A DNA stretch of 27,358 nucleotides from Catenibacillus sp964565805 (GTDB lineage: Bacteria > Bacillota > Clostridia > Lachnospirales > Lachnospiraceae). The notes under the pieces are model-generated. The model did no database searches. It saw only the letters and a list, made by a program, of their open reading frames with translations, and was not told the DNA's origin. Where the stretch lies: assembly GCA_964565805.1 (NCBI GenBank), contig CAZMGH010000033.1:1-27358 (forward strand), written 5' to 3'. The first letter of the stretch is position 1, and each line of letters begins with the position of its first letter. Below are positions 1 through 5,875 of this stretch, piece after piece. Position numbers and translations under genes: made by a program.

Positions 1-1
1 G

Positions 2-40
2 GCTTTCTTTAAAGACCTGGAGATTGAATATTTCGACTAA
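2..40 (+). CDS. Possible C-terminal end of an off-window gene (partial)
   Basis: An open frame enters from the left edge on the plus strand and ends at a TAA. It encodes only about a dozen residues (AFFKDLEIEYFD) and cannot be assigned to a family. It overlaps the stop of the LacI-like remnant on the other strand by a few bases. It may be a true gene end or chance. Confidence 0.25.
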   Translation, partial: AFFKDLEIEYFD

Positions 41-202
41 ATAATGACCAAACGTAGATCATAACAACGATACCATCCATCAAACATTCCCGGCAGATTG
101 TCATAGGTTTTCTGGATCAACTTTCTTGCATTAAGATTTGGCACATAGCCTATCTCTCGGGCAATTTTGCGCACCCTCTCCTGTGTTTTTTTAGTTTTCC
201 CT
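38..202 (-). pseudogene. LacI-family regulator remnant (DNA-binding domain fragment)
   Basis: Read on the minus strand, this stretch gives the second half of a LacI-type helix-turn-helix domain: TQERVRKIAREIGYVPNLNA followed by RKL. That is the usual pattern E-x-x-x-R-V-x-x-I-A-x-E-x-G-Y-x-P-N-x-x-A-R-x-L. The recognition helices before it are not recognisable: the frame continues upstream for about 15 codons without homology and hits a stop near position 250. After the hinge the frame gives about 20 unrelated residues and stops. The effector-binding domain is absent, so this is a gene fragment. Its former target is unknown. Confidence 0.5.
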
Positions 203-207
203 CCTGC

Positions 208-239
208 TGGCTGGTGATTGTGTCACAAATCACCAGCCA
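208..239. repeat. Perfect 12-bp inverted repeat with 8-nt loop
   Basis: TGGCTGGTGATT (208-219) and AATCACCAGCCA (228-239) are perfect inverted copies around an 8-base loop. The hairpin lies just beyond the 3' end of the minus-strand gene that stops at 253, as a terminator would. However, neither side has an uninterrupted T tract (the plus-strand side has only a mixed T-rich stretch). It may be a weak or bidirectional terminator, or an operator-like palindrome. Confidence 0.5.
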
Positions 240-252
240 TAGTCTTTATTTT

Positions 253-1164
253 CTAATCATTTAAAGCAGCTTGAATCCTGTTGTTGTCTACATATTTTCT
301 TCTTTTCACGCTTGCGTAAAGCGCTTTATACGCTTGTTCATCCCGACGTTTTTTGGCATCTTTCAGTAAAATAATAAAAAACTCCGTCTGATCATCTTTT
401 TTGCAGTTATCAATGCCTTTGCGGGCAATTTCACATGCTTTATCCCAGTTTCCGGATTGGACATAATTTTGGATCAGTTCTATATAAGGCTGACTTTTGT
501 TGCTTAATATTTTTTTAAGATACTGACAATATTTATCATTTCTTCCATACTTGTGATACAAATCCGCCGCCTGCTTTTCATATCCGCTATTTTCCAATGC
601 TTGCGCATATTCCAGAAATTCCTGGGATGTGTTACACATTTTAAAAAAAAGAGCTTGCAGATCCTTAAACTCATAGCCACTGACATAGCTATTCCTTGGC
701 AGCATATCAAAAAATCTTCGCCTTAGCTCCCAGGGCTGATCTTCCAGTTTTTCTCTGTAAAGCAGCTCCTGGCATATTTTACGAATTTCTCCCGCTTCCC
801 AGGAATCTTTCACATCTGTGTATGGCAGCAGTGAAAATAATTCCTCCAGCTGCTGAAGATATATTTCCAGCCTCAGAGGTCCGATTTCCCTGGCTTTTTG
901 CGCCAGCTTCAGGCAGCAGTAAAAAATATTGGCAAGCATGGATTGCTTTCTTTTTAAATCCCTCTCAAAGAACATCTTTCTGGAAGAATATCCGAAATCC
1001 GGAAACATTTTCTCATACATCAGCTTATCCGCGGCAATTTCCTTTTTTAAAAGACCGACCATATGGAAATAGGTCTGCTCCGGAATTTTTTCTTTTATAA
1101 GAATATCCGGATACATATTTTCACAAATGGGCTGTTTAAAAATTTTTATCAGGGACTTTGCCAA
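253..1164 (-). pseudogene. Hypothetical helical-repeat protein, 3' part of a frameshifted gene
   Basis: A 303-codon frame opened here by a TTG. I do not recognise a named family. The C-terminal third looks like TPR/helical-repeat sequence (ENSGYEKQAADLYHKYGRND, then QNYVQSGNWDKACEIARKGI), and the N-terminal half is rich in charged helices. Protein-like sequence continues upstream of the TTG in the same frame (WIAADWIKAVAKQE...APDVLAKSL) to about position 1218. There it meets the end of the sensible part of the next upstream frame (1149-1547). The two frames are therefore best read as one gene of about 430 codons broken by a one-base shift near the short A/T run at 1219-1229. No ribosome binding site supports the TTG. 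Confidence 0.6.
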
Positions 1165-1547
1165 AACATCCGGGGCTGATTCCTGTTTTGCAACGGCTTT
1201 GATCCAATCGGCAGCAATCCATTAAAAACTTTATCCAGAAAGGAAAAAGCGCCTTTAGGATCATGATAGTCCTCAAACCAATCGTCCACATAATGCCCAT
1301 AATCATCAAACTCACAGTAGTGGGTTTCATATTCTACATAAATATCTCCATTTATCACCTTTTGGCAAAATTCCTCAATTGCTCTGTCATCAGGCACATC
1401 CTCCACCAACTTTTCTCCAGTCAGCGTTTTTAAAAAGTCATCTCTGTCATTCTCATGACATAATATCGCCTGATTCATGATCCACTGGTCTTTTTCTTCC
1501 TCAGACATTTTTTTAAGCTGTTCCACAATTTGATCTTTAAACATCAT
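1149..1547 (-). pseudogene. Hypothetical acidic protein, 5' part of a frameshifted gene
   Basis: 132 codons from ATG-ATG, preceded by a G-rich ribosome binding site (GGGGGGGA, about 5 nt upstream). The first 108 or so residues are highly acidic and end in FLDKVFNG. The last 25 residues are low-complexity and look like out-of-frame reading of the downstream part. No family recognised. With a one-base shift near 1219-1229 the frame joins the repeat-rich downstream part (253-1164). The acidic N-terminus plus C-terminal helical repeats suggests a cytoplasmic scaffold-like protein of unknown function. Whether the shift is fixed decay or a sequencing error cannot be told from one sequence. Confidence 0.6.
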
Positions 1548-1580
1548 TTATCCCCCCCAATTTCTGTTCTCCAAAATACC

Positions 1581-1679
1581 CTATCTTATAATCCTCTTCG
1601 CCACTTCTTCCGGTGAAAACATCAACCTTTTAAGCGGCTTAATCTTGCATGGAAAAATGGCCCGAGAACTGGCTACCAT
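1581..1679 (-). other. Short orphan ORF, probable gene-end remnant (32 aa)
   Basis: A 33-codon frame on the minus strand reads smoothly as RAIFPCKIKPLKRLMFSPEE followed by VAKRIIR and a stop. It looks like the C-terminal end of a once longer protein. No clear ribosome binding site precedes its ATG at 1679. I cannot name the family. It sits in the 172-nt gap between the frameshifted hypothetical gene and the phosphodiesterase gene. Confidence 0.25.
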
Positions 1680-1719
1680 TCAGGTCCATTCACAGCCGAA
1701 TCAGAAAACTGAATTTTAC

Positions 1720-2274
1720 TTAAACTTTCCCCAGGTTTAAGAAATGATACACTTCTCCATCCAGCGTCTTCCATTTAACCCGCCGGTCCTCCAAGACCAT
1801 ATAGCTGCGCGCACTGCCCGCCTTAGGGATGGATACGGATCCTGGATTTAAGTACAGATTATGATTCCCAAAGGGCTCCCACGCAGGAATGTGGGTATGG
1901 CCATGAAGCAAAATATCCCCTGGCTGCATAGGTAATGGTGAATCGACATTAAAATGATGCCCATGGGTTCCATAAATCAGACGGCTTCCCTCATTTAATA
2001 TACAGTACTCTGCCATAATGGGAAATTCCAGCACCATCTGATCCACCTCAGTATCGCAATTCCCCCGGACGCAAAAAATCCTGTCCTTCATGGTATTTAA
2101 CTGAGCAATGACTGCTTTAGGATCATAATCCTTTGGCAGGTCATTTCTCGGACCGTGATATAAAAGATCGCCCAAAAGCAGCAGCCTGTCCGCCTGCTCT
2201 TTTTCAAAGGCATCTGCCATTTTCCGGCAATAATAGGCCGAACCGTGAATATCTGACGCAATCATTAATTTCAT
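1720..2274 (-). CDS. yfcE: YfcE-like metallophosphodiesterase (MJ0936 type)
   Basis: Calcineurin-like phosphoesterase of 184 residues, the usual YfcE length. Family members hydrolyse small phosphodiesters using two metal ions, and the natural substrate is uncertain. Metal-binding motifs in order: SDIHG (D8, H10), LLGDLLYHG (D36), RGNCD (N72), GTHGHHF (around H104) and LLHGHTHIP (H124, H126, H128). The start at 2274 is chosen because a perfect AGGAGGT lies 6-7 nt upstream. The open frame runs another 99 codons upstream, but that part is a degraded acetyltransferase (see 2275-2602), not an N-terminal domain. A candidate promoter at 2653-2681 would transcribe both. Confidence 0.9.
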   Translation of the reverse strand: MKLMIASDIHGSAYYCRKMADAFEKEQADRLLLLGDLLYHGPRNDLPKDYDPKAVIAQLNTMKDRIFCVRGNCDTEVDQMVLEFPIMAEYCILNEGSRLIYGTHGHHFNVDSPLPMQPGDILLHGHTHIPAWEPFGNHNLYLNPGSVSIPKAGSARSYMVLEDRRVKWKTLDGEVYHFLNLGKV

Positions 2275-2602
2275 AATCAAACCTCCTCGTATAGTAACAG
2301 TTATCATGACCTTTTCATGGTCATTGCCATGGAACTTTATAATGAAGTTCATCCCATGATGGATGTAGCCGCCATTTTTTAGCATAACCTTAAGGGATGG
2401 GGAATTTTCTCTTAATGCACGCAGATATAGCTCTGCTTCAGGGATAATTTCCTTGGCTTCTCTGATCAGCAAGCCTAACCCTGAAGCAGCCAGCCCCCGT
2501 CCACGGAATCCTTCACGGATGCTATACCCTACATGTCCCGGAGGAAGAATAATCATATTCTTTATCCGCATCTGCTCAATTTACAGCTTTCAGTACGATC
2601 AC
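2275..2602 (-). pseudogene. GNAT acetyltransferase relic upstream of yfcE
   Basis: In the frame open from 2571 the sequence reads GHVGYSIREGFRGRGLAASG, then LYLRALRENSPSLKVMLKNG. This is the acetyl-CoA-binding (R/Q-x-x-G-x-G/A) and C-terminal part of a GNAT N-acetyltransferase. The N-terminal half is missing. A GTG at 2602 with a GGGAGGA ribosome binding site begins a peptide (MIVLKAVN) that stops after eight codons. This looks like the original start left next to an internal deletion. With no intact N-terminal half, activity is unlikely. The relic runs in frame into yfcE without a stop, so an automated caller could wrongly report a GNAT-phosphoesterase fusion. Confidence 0.65.
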
Positions 2603-2652
2603 AGTGATTCCTCCCGGCTAAATTATATCAGCCAAATTGGCACTTTTCTTTC

Positions 2653-2681
2653 AGTATACGATACAATCCGCTGCATTGCAA
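2653..2681 (-). promoter_or_regulatory. Candidate sigma-A promoter for the GNAT relic/yfcE
   Basis: On the minus strand TTGCAA (2676-2681) is followed after exactly 17 nt by TATACT (2653-2658), close to the TTGACA/TATAAT consensus. Transcription would begin near 2646, about 45 nt before the GTG at 2602. Confidence 0.5.
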
Positions 2682-2846
2682 TTTTACTTTTTGTCGTTTT
2701 TTGTCGAACAATTATGATTGCTGTCTTTTTTACATTTGTAATATGCTGAGGGTATAAATCGTATTTCTAAAATAAGTCTATTTCATTGTGCATCTACAAA
2801 AATATTGTCTTAACCTATCCCATTTTATTCTACTTTTATCATTCTT

Positions 2847-2876
2847 TTGACGTCTTAATCATAAAATCTGTATAAA
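2847..2876 (+). promoter_or_regulatory. Candidate sigma-A promoter for the Rpn-type gene
   Basis: TTGACG (2847-2852), an 18-nt spacer and TATAAA (2871-2876) form a near-consensus promoter. Transcription would start near 2883, leaving a leader of about 145 nt before the GTG at 3030. Confidence 0.5.
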
Positions 2877-3029
2877 GAACAAAAGTCCCTTAATGTTATG
2901 GATTTCATCCGGTTTATACTTTGGGTCCATAAAATAAACAGCGGCCATTTATGGCGTTGAAATCAAAAGTTTAAATGAGGAAACCCTTTATACTGCCTGA
3001 AAATATTTTATAATAAAAGGAGGAACTCT

Positions 3030-3608
3030 GTGATTCAAAGAAAAACACTAAAGGATCTTAATTTACTGGATCGTTTTCTTTTTGCCGAAGCCATGTCTGA
3101 TCCTGAAAACATGAAGCATGTTCTTGAGATCATTCTTGGAGAAGACATAGTCCTGGCTCACCTGCCCCAGTCAGAAAAAGAACAGGCAACCGCTTCCGCA
3201 TACCGGGGAATACGGCTTGATGTGTGGGGACAGGATACAAACGGCCGAGTTTATGACGCAGAAACACCGAAACGTAACACCTACAACCTGCCTAAACGCA
3301 GCCGTTATTATCAAGGCACCATTGACAGCCGCCTGCTGGAATCTGGTGTAATAGACTTTAATCAGATCAATGATGTTTTTATCATTATGATCACACCTTT
3401 TGATCTCTTTGGAAAGGATCGTTATATCTACACCTTTGACATGCGCTGCCGGGAAGATCCGGAACTGACCTTAAACGATGGAGCCGTCCGTATTTTCCTT
3501 AACTGTCATGGAAAAAACAAGGACGAGGTTCGCCCTGAGCTGGTTGAACTGCTCCGCTACATGGAAAATTCCACCGACCAGGTTGCCAGCCAATGCTCCA
3601 ATTTCTGA
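3030..3608 (+). CDS. Rpn family PD-(D/E)XK nuclease-like protein, truncated
   Basis: 192 codons from a GTG at 3030 with an AAAGGAGG ribosome binding site about 6 nt upstream. The sequence fits the Rpn / COG5464 group (recombination-promoting nucleases, 'PD-(D/E)XK nuclease family transposase'): LLDRFLFAEAMSDPENMKHV at the N-terminus, then RGIRLDVWGQDTNGRVYDAE, the D...E core. Family members usually carry E-x-Q here, but this copy reads ETP. The frame ends after QVASQCSNF. A separate frame continues the protein (FLIQNGREDEISRAVSDPDF...) to a TGA at 3692-3694 and looks like the family's C-terminal end. The central-to-C-terminal region therefore seems deleted and the junction frameshifted. Probably inactive. 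Confidence 0.75.
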   Translation: MIQRKTLKDLNLLDRFLFAEAMSDPENMKHVLEIILGEDIVLAHLPQSEKEQATASAYRGIRLDVWGQDTNGRVYDAETPKRNTYNLPKRSRYYQGTIDSRLLESGVIDFNQINDVFIIMITPFDLFGKDRYIYTFDMRCREDPELTLNDGAVRIFLNCHGKNKDEVRPELVELLRYMENSTDQVASQCSNF

Positions 3609-3694
3609 TCCAAAACGGTCGGGAGGATGAAATCTCACGGGCAGTGTCAGATCCGGATTTCCAGGAGCAACTGCTGAAAGAACTAAACTTATGA
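3600..3694 (+). pseudogene. Detached C-terminal tail of the Rpn-type gene
   Basis: In a frame different from that of the 3030-3608 gene, this stretch reads FLIQNGREDEISRAVSDPDF, then QEQLLKELNL and a stop. It resembles the conserved closing helix of Rpn/COG5464 proteins (N-G-x-x-D/E-x-I-x-x-A-x-x-D...L-x-x-E-x). It follows the truncated nuclease directly, supporting a deletion plus frameshift in a once longer gene. Confidence 0.5.
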
Positions 3695-3712
3695 AACAGG
3701 TTTATATTATTA

Positions 3713-3756
3713 CAGGACGTTTGATGGGATTATAAAAGAACTCATCAAACGTCCTG
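3713..3756. repeat. Perfect 14-bp inverted repeat (hairpin)
   Basis: CAGGACGTTTGATG (3713-3726) and CATCAAACGTCCTG (3743-3756) are perfect inverted copies with a 16-nt A/T-rich loop. It lies about 20 nt after the end of the Rpn-type tail, so it could end that transcript. The sequence after it is only A/T-rich, without a clean T tract. It could also be a repeat end left by a mobile element. Confidence 0.55.
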
Positions 3757-3766
3757 CAAAACTCAT

Positions 3767-3976
3767 CTGAAGTCTTTTGTTTTAAATAAGATTACTGCCA
3801 TTGTCGGCGTACCCGCTCCGGGAAATCTTCTCTGGCTCTAGGAGTTTTGTACGCGGAAGGCTCCAGAAGGTATCTGGATGCTCTCTCTACATACACCCGA
3901 CAGCGGATGCAGTTGGCCCGGACAGTGCGCAACCGCACCATCGGCGTCTTATATGTTCTGGACGAGCCGTCTTTGT
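3767..3976 (+). pseudogene. UvrA-like ABC ATPase remnant with internal deletion
   Basis: The first frame reads FVLNKITAIVGVPAPG, the UvrA-type Walker A region. A missing base then shifts reading, and the next frame gives SSLALGVLYAEGSRRYLDAL followed by STYTR. This in turn joins directly to QRMQLARTVRNRTIGVLYVL followed by DEPS, which is the end of the signature region and the Walker B of the C-terminal part of UvrA paralogues. Several hundred codons between the two blocks are absent. The K of the GKS motif is lost through the frameshift. The rest ends near the 3' end of degV. The pattern matches UvrA/UvrA2-type proteins rather than other ABC ATPases. It is clearly non-functional. Confidence 0.65.
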
Positions 3977-3998
3977 CATTTGATTGTCCCTGGTGTCG

Positions 3999-4898
3999 TT
4001 ATACATACTCATATCGTTTTAAGAATCCCATTCCTAATGGATACGGTCCGGTGTGAACGCCGATGGTGGCGCCGATCTGGTAAATTTCCATAGCATCCAT
4101 ATGACAGTAAGACTGCATGGATGCCACAAGCTGGTCTGTAAATTCCACACACTCCTCATAATCATAGCCATAGCCGGAGGCAAAAGTATACTGATCCGCA
4201 TTTTCTCCGGATTCCTTAAAGAAATTCCTGGCCATGTCCATAATACGGACAAAGGCCTTTTTCCTGCTGCGGGTCATCCCCTCCGGGTAAATTTCCCCTT
4301 TTTTCATGGAAATCAGCGGTTTGATTCCTAACGTAGAGGCTGCCAGTCCGATCACCTTTCCTACACGGCCGCCATAAATAAGATAATCCATGCTGCCTAC
4401 AGAAAAAAAGATCCTTCCAGTGGTTTTGATTTTTTCCACCTTTTCCAGTACAGCGTCCAGGCCCAGACCTGCATCCCGCATACGGGCACACTCCTGGACT
4501 AAAAGCCCCTGAAGCGCTGTAGCCAGAGTGGTATCAATCACGGCAATACGCACATTTTTAAACATTTCCCCAACGATCTGAGCCGCGTTTTTCGCGGAAT
4601 TAAAAGATCCGCTGAACTTGCCTGACAAACACAGGCATAAAATATCCCGTCCATTTTGGGCTGCGGCGGTAAAAGCATCTACATAGTCCTGCACCGACGG
4701 CAGGGAAGTTTTTGGAAACACTTTCGGATGTTCTACCATATGGTCATAAAACCTGCGCACATCCATTTCCTCAATTTCCTTATAAAACTTCTCCCCGTCA
4801 AAGGATACATAGTAAGGAATGATCTTCACACCGATACGGTCGCTGCGCTCTTTTCCTAAATCGCAGGACCCGTCAGAAATAATCTGATAATCCCCCAT
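3999..4898 (-). CDS. DegV family fatty-acid-binding protein
   Basis: DegV (EDD fold) proteins bind a fatty acid; in Firmicutes some act as FakB subunits that present fatty acids to the FakA kinase. Signs: N-terminal SDGSCDL; TSLPSVQDYVDAF (the T-S-x-P-S motif that contacts the carboxylate); LSGKFSGSFNSA; and GGRVGK in the second half. From the ATG at 4898 the protein is 299 residues, a normal DegV length. This start has GGAGAG about 8 nt upstream and clears the preceding gene's stop by 16 nt. The longer frame from 4931 would overlap that gene and lacks a site. It is the last gene of the minus-strand operon. No obvious terminator is visible after it. Confidence 0.88.
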   Translation of the reverse strand: MGDYQIISDGSCDLGKERSDRIGVKIIPYYVSFDGEKFYKEIEEMDVRRFYDHMVEHPKVFPKTSLPSVQDYVDAFTAAAQNGRDILCLCLSGKFSGSFNSAKNAAQIVGEMFKNVRIAVIDTTLATALQGLLVQECARMRDAGLGLDAVLEKVEKIKTTGRIFFSVGSMDYLIYGGRVGKVIGLAASTLGIKPLISMKKGEIYPEGMTRSRKKAFVRIMDMARNFFKESGENADQYTFASGYGYDYEECVEFTDQLVASMQSYCHMDAMEIYQIGATIGVHTGPYPLGMGFLKRYEYV

Positions 4899-4914
4899 AA
4901 TCTTTTCTCTCCGA

Positions 4915-5856
4915 TCAATTAAAATATACAAGCTCCTCTTCCGGCTTTAAAGCAGAAACGGCGTGCTTAAGATAAAGCACCGGTCCTTCCCCGTGATAAG
5001 CCGGGAAATATTCATAGCGGATCTTTGCTGTTACATCTACCCAATGATTGTTCTTCATAACATTCCCATGGGTAGTTTTGCACACAAAGCCGATAAATCG
5101 AATATCGTCTGCACAGCAGGTCATGGCATGGCGACCGGGGACAAAATAGCCCTCGGGGAAATCTTTGCTCTTATAGATCTTTCCTTTAAACTCTACCGTC
5201 TTTCCGTCATATTTGTCCTTATTATCCAGGGCATCAATGTACCACAGGCCAAAATCCTCGTCCTCTACCTTGATCACGTCGGCATTTACATCAAAGGGCA
5301 TTTCATCCACAGTAAGGGGAATCATTTCCCCGTCCTCATTTTCAAAGATTACCTGAGCCCGGCGGTTGACAGCTTTAATACTGCGACGGTAGCTGTTTAA
5401 CGGCATGTCCTCAGTACACCGGTTAAAGATCACCAGCTCAGACTGGAAAAAAATGTCCATCATTAAGGAGCGCATGTTGTTCAGATATACGTCAAAGGTG
5501 GAACCATCCACAATAGTCACCACCTGATTAAAAAACCACCCTTTCGGCAGCTTCATATCAAACAGGTCCTGAGTTTTCCACATGCCATTATATTCAATAA
5601 AAATACATTCCGGTTTGTAAATACGGGCACAGTCTGCCAGAAATTCCGGGGTAAAATCCTCCTGGGAATCCACAGACACCACATCAATATTCAGCTCAGA
5701 CAGGGTCTTTTCATCATACTCTTCCTCCCCTTCCTCACACGTAATGATCAGTGTCTTATCCTCCTCGGAAAAACCTTCTTCCTCAAGAATCTGAGTAAGG
5801 AATGTCGTTTTCCCCGCATCCAGAAAACCGGTCACAACAAAAACGGTCATTTTCAT
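4915..5856 (-). CDS. CobW/COG0523-like GTPase with C-terminal TIGR03943-like domain
   Basis: 313 residues. The N-terminal half is a G3E P-loop GTPase: Walker A GFLDAGKTT (residues 10-18) and a TIVDGSTFDVYL segment as in CobW proteins. The CxCC metal motif expected between them is absent, and the equivalent region reads TCEEGEEEYDE. The C-terminal part (about 215-310) is not the usual CobW C-terminal domain. It contains EFKGKIYKSKDFPEGYFVPG and then RHAMTCCADD, which resembles the C-terminal domain of TIGR03943/DUF1980 (YcgQ-like) proteins, with a possible cysteine pair C247-C248. It lies 19 nt after the histidine-rich CobW gene and 16 nt before degV. A role in metal (cobalt or zinc) handling is inferred from family and context only. 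Confidence 0.75.
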   Translation of the reverse strand: MKMTVFVVTGFLDAGKTTFLTQILEEEGFSEEDKTLIITCEEGEEEYDEKTLSELNIDVVSVDSQEDFTPEFLADCARIYKPECIFIEYNGMWKTQDLFDMKLPKGWFFNQVVTIVDGSTFDVYLNNMRSLMMDIFFQSELVIFNRCTEDMPLNSYRRSIKAVNRRAQVIFENEDGEMIPLTVDEMPFDVNADVIKVEDEDFGLWYIDALDNKDKYDGKTVEFKGKIYKSKDFPEGYFVPGRHAMTCCADDIRFIGFVCKTTHGNVMKNNHWVDVTAKIRYEYFPAYHGEGPVLYLKHAVSALKPEEELVYFN

Positions 5857-5875
5857 ACTTCACTCATCCTTTTTA

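Larger units (their letters stand above)
2603..3029. other. AT-rich intergenic region with divergent promoters
   Basis: About 427 nt without a supportable gene. It is clearly more AT-rich than the flanks and contains several T-rich runs, including a direct repeat of TTTTTGTCG near 2690. It separates the minus-strand GNAT-relic/yfcE unit from the plus-strand Rpn-type gene. Two sigma-A-like promoters, one for each direction, are listed separately. Apart from these I see no structured RNA or coding sequence. Confidence 0.6.

Noticed and set aside
3847..4093. Small plus-strand genes around 3.85-4.09 kb
   Set aside because: The left part is the UvrA-like remnant and the right part is antisense to degV; no intact protein is supported.
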